Positions 55,924 to 63,177 of a stretch of 64,000 nt of DNA are shown piece after piece. Origin of the DNA: Candidatus Pseudobutyricicoccus lothianensis (GTDB lineage Bacteria > Bacillota > Clostridia > Oscillospirales > Butyricicoccaceae); assembly GCA_904419295.1 (NCBI GenBank), contig CAJFRA010000007.1, positions 1 through 64,000 of the forward strand. The letters are read 5' to 3'. The stretch's first letter is position 1. Every line of letters starts with the position of its first letter. Made by a program: the position numbers and the translations under genes. The notes beneath the pieces were generated by a model that made no database searches, was not told the DNA's origin, and was given only the letters and a program-made list of their open reading frames with translations.

Positions 55924-56416
55924 ATATAAGTATGTCCTGCTGGTGTGCGCCCTGGGGCTGCTGTTGACCCTGTGGCCCCAGGGGAAAAAAGAGGAGACGG
56001 CAGCAGCAGACGGCACGGTCCAGGACGCCGGCTTTTCTGCCTATGTAGCCGATACAGGCGCGCTGGAAGAGCAGCTGGCCGATCTGCTGGAGCAGATCGA
56101 CGGGGTGGGGCGGGTGCAGGTGCTGCTCACCGCCAAAAGAGGATATGAACCGGCCTATGTTTACAACAGCAGTTCCAGAAGCGACGGAGGTGAAGGCCAG
56201 ACATCCAACGAAGAGCAGAGTGAGCTTGTGGTGGTGAACCGCGACGGCGGCGAAGGCCCTGTGATCGCCAGTGTCAGCGGCCCGGAATACCAAGGGGCTG
56301 TGATCGTGTGCGATGGAGCCGAAAGCCCCCAGGTGCGCCTGGAACTGACGGAAGCCGTCCGGTCGCTGACCGGCATTTCATCGGATCACATCAAAATATC
56401 AAAAATGAAACAATAG
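55865..56416 (+). CDS. spoIIIAG: Stage III sporulation protein AG
   Basis: A 183-residue protein with one membrane helix (about 22-40, YKYVLLVCALGLLLTLWP) and a C-terminal ring-building domain (EEQLADLLEQIDGVGRVQVL and VSGPEYQGAVIVCDGAES), the SpoIIIAG ring of the feeding-tube channel. Three in-frame ATG codons (55865, 55871, 55880) compete; GGGGGAAG gives 55871 the better spacing. Confidence 0.91.
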   Translation: MEMHKMKWVMPEYLRRNLDRYKYVLLVCALGLLLTLWPQGKKEETAAADGTVQDAGFSAYVADTGALEEQLADLLEQIDGVGRVQVLLTAKRGYEPAYVYNSSSRSDGGEGQTSNEEQSELVVVNRDGGEGPVIASVSGPEYQGAVIVCDGAESPQVRLELTEAVRSLTGISSDHIKISKMKQ

Positions 56417-56428
56417 GAGGAATTCGAC

Positions 56429-57028
56429 ATGATCATCAAGCGGAAAAGTGCCGTGTATTCGGTGATTGCCCTCATGCTTTGCGTGGCGGTCTATCTGAAC
56501 TGGAGCTACCAGCGGGATGGCGGCGACACAGGGGAAGTGGGAGAGTTCGACGACCCAAAGATCTTGGGGGAGAGCCAGCTGGTGGATAAGACCGAGACCA
56601 CCGGCGCCCAGCAGGGAGAGGAGCAGGCTGTTTCGGGCGAAGAAGGGGAGGACAACGCCCAGGCCACATCGGCTTCCGACTATTTCTCCGAAGCCCGCCT
56701 TTCCCGCCAGCAGGCGCGGGATGAAGCGGTGAGCATTTTCAAGCAGACCAGCGAGAGCGCCACAGCGGACGCCGACGCCAAACAGCAGGCGGAAGCCTCC
56801 ATTGCCACTATGGCGGAAAATGCGGTGAAAGAAGCGCGCATCGAAAGCCTGGTCGTGGCCAAGGGATACAAAGACTGCGTGGCCTTTATCAATGACGACG
56901 GCGTCAACGTCATCGTCCAGAAGACCGAGCAGGGTCTCCAAGAGACGGATGTGGCGAAGATCCGGGATATCGTGCTCAGCGAGACAGACGCTACGGCAGA
57001 TACCATCAAAATCATCGAAACCACCTGA
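56429..57028 (+). CDS. spoIIIAH: Stage III sporulation protein AH
   Basis: A 199-residue protein with an N-terminal membrane helix (about 8-25), an acidic linker and a C-terminal SpoIIIAH ring domain (SDYFSEARLSRQQARDEAVS through VNVIVQKTEQ). It forms the zipper with SpoIIQ across the engulfed forespore. GGAGGAATTCGAC precedes the ATG. It ends the operon. Confidence 0.93.
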   Translation: MIIKRKSAVYSVIALMLCVAVYLNWSYQRDGGDTGEVGEFDDPKILGESQLVDKTETTGAQQGEEQAVSGEEGEDNAQATSASDYFSEARLSRQQARDEAVSIFKQTSESATADADAKQQAEASIATMAENAVKEARIESLVVAKGYKDCVAFINDDGVNVIVQKTEQGLQETDVAKIRDIVLSETDATADTIKIIETT

Positions 57029-57034
57029 TAGGGC

Positions 57035-57063
57035 TTGCGCCGGAGGCTTGGATGGGTTACAAT
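57035..57063 (+). promoter_or_regulatory. Sigma-A promoter for the Asp23-like gene
   Basis: TTGCGC at 57035-57040, a 17-bp spacer and TACAAT at 57058-57063. Confidence 0.65.
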
Positions 57064-57102
57064 AAAGGGTACATATTCAAATCATCTGAGGAGGAATCCG
57101 AA

Positions 57103-57492
57103 ATGAGCGACGCCAAGGAATATTGGCCCTATACCGATGAAACGACCCAAGGCAATATCAAAATTTCCGAAGATGTCATTGCCTCTATCGCCACCATTGC
57201 CGTCACCGAGACGGAGGGAGTCGCTTCCACTGCTGCCAGCATGGGGGTGGAGATCACCGAAATGTTCGCCGGCCGCAAAAACGGCGCGCCCCGCGGGGTG
57301 AAGATCCTCAGCGACCCGGAAAAGCCCGGCTGCCTGGTGGAGTGCAGCATTATCCTCAAATTCGGCGCTTCGGTCACCGAAGTGGCCAAGGCTGTGCAGA
57401 AAAATGTGAAAAACGCAGTGGAATCCATGGCGGGGATCCCGGTGGCCAGCGTGGATGTGCAGGTGTGCGGCATCCAGCTGCCCAAAAAATAA
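57103..57492 (+). CDS. Asp23/Gls24-family envelope stress response protein
   Basis: A 129-residue protein with the Asp23 core: GNIKISEDVIASIATIAVTE, TEGVA and a repeat of hydrophobic strands ending in VASVDVQVCGIQL. It is placed directly before nusB in many Firmicutes (yqhY), where it affects lipid synthesis and cell envelope. GAGGAGGA precedes ATG 57103. It has its own promoter and terminator. Confidence 0.9.
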   Translation: MSDAKEYWPYTDETTQGNIKISEDVIASIATIAVTETEGVASTAASMGVEITEMFAGRKNGAPRGVKILSDPEKPGCLVECSIILKFGASVTEVAKAVQKNVKNAVESMAGIPVASVDVQVCGIQLPKK

Positions 57493-57525
57493 ACCAAGGC
57501 CTGGGGCGGCTGTTGCCTGCCCCTG

Positions 57526-57570
57526 AGAGCCCGACGGCCTGCGACGGCTGCCGGGCTCTTTTGTCCTTTT
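57526..57570 (+). terminator. Intrinsic terminator after the Asp23-like gene
   Basis: AGAGCCCG pairs with CGGGCTCT, with inner GC-rich pairing, followed by TTTTGTCCTTTT. Confidence 0.8.
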
Positions 57571-57583
57571 GCCGTTTCCGCTC

Positions 57584-57612
57584 TTGCGGCAAAAGCGGCG
57601 ATGCATTATAAT
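57584..57612 (+). promoter_or_regulatory. Sigma-A promoter for nusB and the xse-ispA block
   Basis: TTGCGG at 57584-57589, a 17-bp spacer and a perfect TATAAT at 57607-57612, in an AT-rich patch. Confidence 0.8.
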
Positions 57613-57682
57613 AAAACAAACGGATTTTATTTTTTTACAAAAGAAGGAAAGGGGACCGCTGCGGCGGTGCGAACGGTGGACC

Positions 57683-58129
57683 ATGAGCAGAAGAAACGCG
57701 CGGGAGCTGGCGCTCCATATGATCTATTCGGGGGAATATTCGGAAAAAGACCCGGAACAATTTGTAAAAGACGCTTTGTCGGCCCAGCACTTCGAGGAAC
57801 TGGCAGAGGAGTATGAGCTGTACCAGGCTGCGCCGCCGGACAACCAGCTGGAGTATATCACCCGCTTGGTCACCGGTGTCCTCACCCACGGGCCAGAGCT
57901 GGATACGTATATCGAAAAGTACGCTGTGGGCTGGTCGGTGTCCCGCATTTCCCGCATGACCAAGTGTATTTTGCGCATGGCTATGTATGAAATGCTGTAT
58001 CTGCAGATCCCGGTGGGGGCTTCGGTCAACGAGGCGCTGCTGCTTTGCAAAAAATACGAATCGGACCAGGCGGCTTCTTTCATCAACGGCATCCTGGCCT
58101 CCTTCATCAAAAAGGAGCTGACTGCCTGA
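57683..58129 (+). CDS. nusB: Transcription antitermination factor NusB
   Basis: A 148-residue NusB, all helical, with RNARELALHMIYSGEYS at the N-terminus and VPVGASVNEALLLCKKY-like C-terminal helix segment. NusB with NusE promotes rRNA antitermination. The Shine-Dalgarno is weak (GGTGGACC). No earlier in-frame start exists close by. The stop overlaps the next ATG by one base. Confidence 0.93.
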   Translation: MSRRNARELALHMIYSGEYSEKDPEQFVKDALSAQHFEELAEEYELYQAAPPDNQLEYITRLVTGVLTHGPELDTYIEKYAVGWSVSRISRMTKCILRMAMYEMLYLQIPVGASVNEALLLCKKYESDQAASFINGILASFIKKELTA

Positions 58130-59070
58130 TGGCCTGGTTCCTGGGGTTCGATACCAGCAATTACAAAACATCCGCCGGGCTGTATGACAGCCAGACCGGC
58201 CAAAGCAAGAACTTAGGCCGTTTTTTGGAGGTGCCCGAAGGCGCCCTGGGCCTGCGGCAAAGCGACGCTTTGTTCCAGCATGTGCGCCATTTGGGCCAGG
58301 TGGTGGAAGAGCTGATGGACGGCCTGGACCGGCAGCCCATTGCAGCCGTCGGCTATTCCAGCCGGCCCAGATGCCAACAGGGCTCTTACATGCCTTGCTT
58401 TTTGGCTGGTGAAATGGCGGCCCGCACTTTGGCCGGCGCCTTGGGCGTGCCGGCTTTTGCTTTTTCCCACCAACAGGGCCACATCGCTTCGGCCCTTTGG
58501 TCGGCGGACAAGCTGCACTGGCGGCAAAAGCCCTTTCTCAGCTGGCACATTTCGGGGGGCACGACGGAGCTGCTGCGGGTCGAGCCAGAAGGGGACGGCA
58601 TGCTCCATGCCCAGATCATAGGGGGGACCCAGGACGCGGCGGCCGGGCAGATCATCGACCGGGCGGGAGTGGCGCTGGGCTTGCCCTTCCCCTGTGGGGC
58701 CCACCTGGATGCGCTGGCCGGCAGCCACGACGCCATCCGGCCTTTTGTGCCCAAGATGCAGGGGGCTTCCTTCTCCCTCTCCGGCCTGGAAAACAAATTC
58801 CGCCAGCTTCTGTCACATGGGCAGCCGCCGGAAGAAGTGGCGGCTTTTGTACTGCGCTCCGTGGCAGAAGTCGTGGCCCGCGCCACCCAATGGGCCCAGG
58901 CCGAATACCAGCTGCCGGTGCTGTTTTCCGGCGGCGTCACAGCATCCACCCAGATGCAGCGGCGGCTGGCTGCCTGCGGCACGGTCTGCTTTGCCCAAGG
59001 CGGCTGCAATGGCGACAACGCCATCGGGCCGGCGCTGCTGGCAGCTTTGGCGAAAGGGGCGATTTCATGA
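58129..59070 (+). CDS. TsaD/Kae1-like paralogue (peptidase M22 family)
   Basis: A 313-residue ASKHA-fold protein related to TsaD. The ATPase-like start is FLGFDTSNYKTSAGLYD, metal ligands are HQQGH (H-x3-H) and GDNA, and ISGGTTELL and FSGGVTAS resemble TsaD's nucleotide loops. It lacks the usual CxxDN wording, so it is probably not the t6A enzyme itself but a clostridial paralogue. It occupies the place of folD between nusB and xseA in Bacillus. Function is unknown. Confidence 0.75.
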   Translation: MAWFLGFDTSNYKTSAGLYDSQTGQSKNLGRFLEVPEGALGLRQSDALFQHVRHLGQVVEELMDGLDRQPIAAVGYSSRPRCQQGSYMPCFLAGEMAARTLAGALGVPAFAFSHQQGHIASALWSADKLHWRQKPFLSWHISGGTTELLRVEPEGDGMLHAQIIGGTQDAAAGQIIDRAGVALGLPFPCGAHLDALAGSHDAIRPFVPKMQGASFSLSGLENKFRQLLSHGQPPEEVAAFVLRSVAEVVARATQWAQAEYQLPVLFSGGVTASTQMQRRLAACGTVCFAQGGCNGDNAIGPALLAALAKGAIS

Positions 59071-60272
59071 ATCAAACGCCTGTCACAGTTTCACAACTGA
59101 CGAATTACATCAAGTCACTGTTGGAAAACGCCCCGCCGCTGCAGGAGCTGTGCCTGCGGGGCGAGATCTCCAACTACAAAATGCACCACTCCGGCCACCA
59201 TTACTTTACCCTAAAAGATGAAAACGCGGTGATCAACGCGGTGATGTTTGCCGGCAATGCTGCAAAGCTCCGGTTCCGGCCGGAATCGGGGATGAAGGTC
59301 ATCGTCTACGGCCGGGTGAGCTTGTTTGCCAAAAGCGGGCAATACCAGATCTACGTCAACCAAATGGTGCCCGACGGCGTGGGCGCCCTCTACATCGCTT
59401 ATGAGCAGCTCAAGCGGCGGCTCCACCAAGAGGGACTGTTCAACAAAAGCGCCAAAAAGCCTTTGCCCGCCTACCCGGAGCGCATCGCCCTGGTGACATC
59501 GCCCACAGGCGCCGCCGTGCGGGACATGCTGCGTATTTTGAAAAAGCGCTGGCCGCTGAGCCGTGTTTTGGTCTGTCCGGTCAAAGTGCAAGGGGAGGGC
59601 GCCGCCCAACAGATCGCGGAGATGCTGGATTACCTGGGCCAGCACCAGCTGGCCGACTTGGTCATCACCGGCCGGGGCGGCGGATCCCTGGAAGACCTGT
59701 GGGCTTTCAACGAAGAAGCCGTGGCCCGGGCCATATACCGCTGCCCCATCCCGGTGATCTCGGCAGTGGGCCATGAACCGGATATCACCATATCCGACTA
59801 TGTGGCCGACCTGCGGGCCGCCACCCCATCCAACGCCGCCGAGTTGGCCGTGCCCGATGGGGAAGAGCTGGCACTGCGGCTGGGGGATACATTTTCCCAC
59901 CTGGCCTATATGGAAAAAAAGCGCATCGACGCATTGCGGCAGCGGCTGGATACCCTGGCTTCGAAAAAGATCATGCGCAGCCCGGAAGAATACCTCAACG
60001 AGCTGCGGCTGGCGCTCTCCATCCAGCAAGAGCGGATGATCGCCGCGGCCCGCCAGCTGCTGGGGGCCAAACGCCGCCGGTTCGTGCAGCAGGCCGCCAC
60101 ACTGGATGCGCTGAGCCCGCTGAAAGTACTGGGAAGAGGTTATGGCTTTGTCACGCGGGAAGGCGCTATCGTCAAAAGCGCAGACGACTTGCAGGCAGGG
60201 GACCAGATCCAGATCCGGCTGCAGGGCGGCCGGGCCGACTGCCAAGTGCAGCAGATCCAAAAGGAGGGATAA
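59067..60272 (+). CDS. xseA: Exodeoxyribonuclease VII large subunit
   Basis: A 401-residue XseA. The N-terminal OB domain contains LCLRGEISNYK and SGHHYFTLKD, the catalytic domain has DLVITGRGGGSLEDLWAFN and VISAVGHEPDITISD, and the C-terminal tail is coiled-coil. It overlaps the TsaD-like gene by 4 nt. Confidence 0.95.
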   Translation: MNQTPVTVSQLTNYIKSLLENAPPLQELCLRGEISNYKMHHSGHHYFTLKDENAVINAVMFAGNAAKLRFRPESGMKVIVYGRVSLFAKSGQYQIYVNQMVPDGVGALYIAYEQLKRRLHQEGLFNKSAKKPLPAYPERIALVTSPTGAAVRDMLRILKKRWPLSRVLVCPVKVQGEGAAQQIAEMLDYLGQHQLADLVITGRGGGSLEDLWAFNEEAVARAIYRCPIPVISAVGHEPDITISDYVADLRAATPSNAAELAVPDGEELALRLGDTFSHLAYMEKKRIDALRQRLDTLASKKIMRSPEEYLNELRLALSIQQERMIAAARQLLGAKRRRFVQQAATLDALSPLKVLGRGYGFVTREGAIVKSADDLQAGDQIQIRLQGGRADCQVQQIQKEG

Positions 60273-60274
60273 GG

Positions 60275-60514
60275 ATGGCAGAAAAATTTGTGTTTGAGCG
60301 GGCCATGAAGCGCATCGAAGAGATCGTAGCGCTGCTGGAACAGGGCAGCGCGCCGCTGGACCAGAGCTTGGCGCTGTTTGAAGAAGGGACCCGCCTGATC
60401 AAGCAATGTTCCAGCGCGCTGGACAAAGCCGAGCAAAAAGTATCTTTACTGGTCAAAACGCCGGATGGCCCTGGGGAAGAGCCCTTCGACGCGCTGGAAG
60501 TGCCGGAGGAATAA
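60275..60514 (+). CDS. xseB: Exodeoxyribonuclease VII small subunit
   Basis: A 79-residue XseB with FEEGTRLIKQCSSALDKAEQ, the conserved core. It binds XseA to form the single-strand exonuclease. It starts 2 nt after xseA. The C-terminal GEEPFDALEVPEE is acidic. Confidence 0.94.
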   Translation: MAEKFVFERAMKRIEEIVALLEQGSAPLDQSLALFEEGTRLIKQCSSALDKAEQKVSLLVKTPDGPGEEPFDALEVPEE

Positions 60515-60518
60515 GAAT

Positions 60519-61403
60519 ATGGACTGCAAAGAACGATTGGCGGAATACGCCGCCTGGACCCAACGGGGGCTGGAGGAATATCTGGCGCCTCAGCCGGGGC
60601 TGCTGGGGCGGGTGATGGAGTCGGCCCGGTACAGCGCCCTGGCCGGCGGCAAACGGCTGCGCCCTGCCCTTTTGATGGAGTTTTACCGCCTGTGCGGCGG
60701 AGAGCCCCGGCAAGCGCTGCCTTTTGCCTGCGCTTTGGAGATGATCCACACCTATTCGCTGATCCACGACGATCTGCCCTGCATGGACAACGACGACCTG
60801 CGCCGGGGCAAGCCCACGAACCACAAAGTATACGGCGAAGCCATGGCCCTGTTGGCGGGGGACGGCTTGCTGACCCGGGCATTTGAGACCATGCTGGCCC
60901 CGGGGGCCGCCGGCATCCAGCCCCAGTGGGCCTTGGAGGCCGCAGGCATCCTGGCTTCTTGTGCCGGCATGGAGGGCATGATCGGCGGCCAGGTGATGGA
61001 CCTGGCTTTCGAAGAGACCGTGCCCGGCGGGGAAGACCTCCAGCGCATGGTGGAGCTGAAGACCGGATGCCTGCTGCGGGCGGCCTGTGTGGGGGGCTGC
61101 GCCCTGGCAGGGGAGCACGGCGCCATCCGCCAGGGGGCGGAGGCCTATGCCCATGCCCTGGGGCTGGCCTTCCAGATCCAGGATGACATATTGGATGTGA
61201 CAGGCCAGCAGGAGACCCTGGGCAAGACCATAGGCAGCGATGCACAAAACCACAAAAATACCTTTGTGCGCATTTACGGGCTGGAAGCTTGCCGCCGCCG
61301 GGTGGATGAGCTGACCTGCCAAGCTGTTGCGGCGGTGGAGCCCTTGGAGGACAGCGGCTTTTTGCAGCAGCTGGCCAGGGACTTGGCCCGCCGGGATCAT
61401 TGA
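60519..61403 (+). CDS. ispA: Farnesyl diphosphate synthase (polyprenyl synthetase)
   Basis: A 294-residue trans-prenyltransferase with GGKRLRP, the first Asp-rich motif (DDLPCMDNDD) and the second (FQIQDDILD). It condenses IPP with DMAPP/GPP. ATG 60519 is placed 4 nt after the xseB stop behind CGGAGGAATAAGA. The MEP-pathway genes dxs and ispH are also in the window. Confidence 0.94.
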   Translation: MDCKERLAEYAAWTQRGLEEYLAPQPGLLGRVMESARYSALAGGKRLRPALLMEFYRLCGGEPRQALPFACALEMIHTYSLIHDDLPCMDNDDLRRGKPTNHKVYGEAMALLAGDGLLTRAFETMLAPGAAGIQPQWALEAAGILASCAGMEGMIGGQVMDLAFEETVPGGEDLQRMVELKTGCLLRAACVGGCALAGEHGAIRQGAEAYAHALGLAFQIQDDILDVTGQQETLGKTIGSDAQNHKNTFVRIYGLEACRRRVDELTCQAVAAVEPLEDSGFLQQLARDLARRDH

Positions 61404-61412
61404 GGTGGAACC

Positions 61413-61853
61413 ATGCGTATTTTGTCGAACCAAGTATTGCTGGTGGCTGTCGTCTCCTGGTTCGTGGCCCAGAGCCTGAAGATCGTCAGCGGCCTGGTGG
61501 TAGACCACAAACTGAATCTAAAACTGTTTTTCGCATCGGGCGGCATGCCTTCCTCCCATACTTCTACAGTCGTGGGGCTGACCACAGCAGTGGCCTATGC
61601 CTGCGGGCTGGACTCGGTGGAGTTCGCCATTAGTTTCGTTTTTTCCACCATTGTGATGTATGACGCCACAGGCGTGCGCTGGCAGGCAGGCCGCCAGGCC
61701 GAAGTGCTCAACTATATCATGGAGCACTGGCACGATAAAAAAACGCCGGAACTGTTCCAGCAGAACCTGAAGATCCTCATCGGGCACACGCCCTTCCAGG
61801 TGCTGGCAGGCGCTGTGCTGGGCGTCGCCATTGGGGTGTTGATGAACCTGTAG
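61413..61853 (+). CDS. Divergent PAP2-family membrane protein (DUF212/YuiD)
   Basis: A 146-residue membrane protein of the DUF212/YuiD group related to acid phosphatases. GGMPSSHTSTVVGL and GHTPFQVLAGAVLG carry the PAP2 histidine motifs, and four hydrophobic helices are predicted by eye. It sits between ispA and the OLE-like RNA; a prenyl-phosphate phosphatase role would fit the context but is inference. Confidence 0.85.
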   Translation: MRILSNQVLLVAVVSWFVAQSLKIVSGLVVDHKLNLKLFFASGGMPSSHTSTVVGLTTAVAYACGLDSVEFAISFVFSTIVMYDATGVRWQAGRQAEVLNYIMEHWHDKKTPELFQQNLKILIGHTPFQVLAGAVLGVAIGVLMNL

Positions 61854-61856
61854 AAC

Positions 61857-61885
61857 TTGCATTCGCGGCCCAGAATTGATATACT
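61857..61885 (+). promoter_or_regulatory. Sigma-A promoter for the OLE-like RNA
   Basis: TTGCAT at 61857-61862, a 17-bp spacer and TATACT at 61880-61885, with TGA before the -10 (extended -10). It lies directly after the PAP2 stop codon. Transcription would begin near 61892. Confidence 0.75.
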
Positions 61886-61891
61886 GTTTAC

Positions 61892-62530
61892 CGGGTGTGG
61901 GCCGTAAGGCCCATGACGCCCCCAACCATCGAATCCAGATGGCGCAGTATCCTAGTCAGAGAGACCGGCTACCAAAACGGGCCTAAAAATCCGTGAAAGG
62001 GCACATCGATGAAGTCCCTGGTGCTTGCTTTATACGCCCAGTGTAGGGTGGGTGCTGGGGGTTAAGGTTTCAGGGCGCCCCGCAATGGCATGCGGATGCC
62101 GCCCCTGTTACCGTGGAGACCTGTACCTGTGGGGAAAGATGCGCGGCTTTGGCTGCCTCTGACCCACGGATCAGGGTGAACCTGCAATGCGGTGGCTGTA
62201 AAACGCACGCTGTGTGCAGAGTAGCCTGCCTTGCGTGGGTATGGCGGATCAAGGGTTCAGAGGCAGGAGCCGTGGCCACGGCCCGCTGCCTCCTTGCCTT
62301 GTGAAACCATGGCTGCAAAAGAGGCTAAGAGCCGGTTTTCCTGTCGCGGAAAACGCCTAGGCTGTTGGCGAGAGCCAGGCAGACGTTGGATTGCAGTGCG
62401 GACTCAGTGGCAATCGGGTATCGGGTACCGGCAACGGCCCGGCGCATGCTTTAAAGGGAAACCGCCAGATCGGCGACGAATGGCAGCGTGTGGGGAAATC
62501 CAACCAGACCTCAAGCCGTAAGATTTACTG
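61892..62530 (+). ncRNA. OLE-like large structured non-coding RNA
   Basis: About 640 nt with no credible gene, full of helices: GGGCC-GTAA-GGCCC (61899-61912, GNRA loop), GGCAT/ATGCC (62087-62100), a long-range TGCCTCTGA/TCAGAGGCA stem (62154-62162 with 62257-62265), GTTTTCC/GGAAAAC (62335-62354), GGC-GAGA-GCC (62367-62376) and a final GTAA/TTAC hairpin (62518-62528). OLE RNAs are about 600 nt, lie in the isoprenoid operon between ispA and dxs, and are followed by oapA, exactly this layout. OLE with OapA forms a membrane ribonucleoprotein tied to magnesium, cold and alcohol tolerance. Ends are estimates. RNase P and tmRNA do not fit. Confidence 0.82.
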
Positions 62531-62565
62531 CGTCTGCCGCCATCTTATCTACTTTGAGGTGAACC

Positions 62566-63177
62566 ATCATCGTCAAAAAACAAAGACCAGAAGAACCGGC
62601 GGAACGGCAAAATGCCCGCCACAAACAAAAGCGCAGCCGCAAAAGATCCAACTGGGGCTTTGTGCTGTTTATGGTGGCTTTTTCTTTTACGCTTTCCGTG
62701 GTGTTCTCTTATTCTTCTTCTGTGGCGCTGGAAAATGCCGATCTTTTGGTGGCGCTTTTGATCTTGCTGTTTTTCATTGCCATAGGCATTGCATTCGATA
62801 TCTTGGGCGTTGCCGCCACATCCAGCGAGGAAAAAACGTTTCACTCCATGGCTTCCCGCCGGGTGCCTGGGGCGAAAGAAGCGATCTGGCTGCTGAAAAA
62901 TGCGGAAAAAGTGGCGTCGCTGTGCAACGATGTGGTGGGGGATATCTGCGGCGTCATCTCAGGGGCCACAGGAGCCACCATTTCGGTGCAGCTCATCAGC
63001 CAGCTGGGCACCAACGGGGTGCTGACCCCTCTGGTGGTCACCGGGCTGACGGCATCTTTGACCATTGGAGGCAAAGCCATGGGCAAAACATTGGCAGTGA
63101 ACCAGGGGACCAAAGTGGTCTTTTTTGCTGCCCGTGTGCTGCACTTTTTCAAAAAATTACTGGGCAGGGGGGCATGA
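62566..63177 (+). CDS. oapA: OLE-associated membrane protein OapA-like
   Basis: About 203 residues: a basic head (KKQRPEEPAERQ then HKQKRSRKRS), hydrophobic segments at about 33-50, 55-77, 120-145 and 150-170, and a conserved FDILGVAATSSEEKTFHSMA then ASLCNDVVGDICGVISGAT. Clostridial homologues are sometimes labelled CorB/DUF21-like, and OapA is the OLE RNA partner. GAGGTGA (62556-62562) is followed only by ACC ATC ATC GTC in this frame; no ATG/GTG/TTG occurs until GTG 62662, which lacks a ribosome binding site and would delete the basic head. I infer initiation at ATC 62566 or 62569. The stop overlaps the dxs start. Confidence 0.8.
   Translation: MIVKKQRPEEPAERQNARHKQKRSRKRSNWGFVLFMVAFSFTLSVVFSYSSSVALENADLLVALLILLFFIAIGIAFDILGVAATSSEEKTFHSMASRRVPGAKEAIWLLKNAEKVASLCNDVVGDICGVISGATGATISVQLISQLGTNGVLTPLVVTGLTASLTIGGKAMGKTLAVNQGTKVVFFAARVLHFFKKLLGRGA

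Noticed and set aside
62231..62521. Open frame of 96 codons inside the OLE-like region
   Set aside because: No ribosome binding site, unusual residue mix, and the interval is dominated by paired helices; a structured RNA explains it better.
61892..62530. RNase P RNA, tmRNA or 6S RNA
   Set aside because: None of the hallmark sequences or tRNA-like ends are visible, and size and gene context fit OLE better.
62662..62664. GTG as start of the OapA-like protein
   Set aside because: No good Shine-Dalgarno, and it discards an in-frame basic head that lies right behind a clear GAGGTGA.
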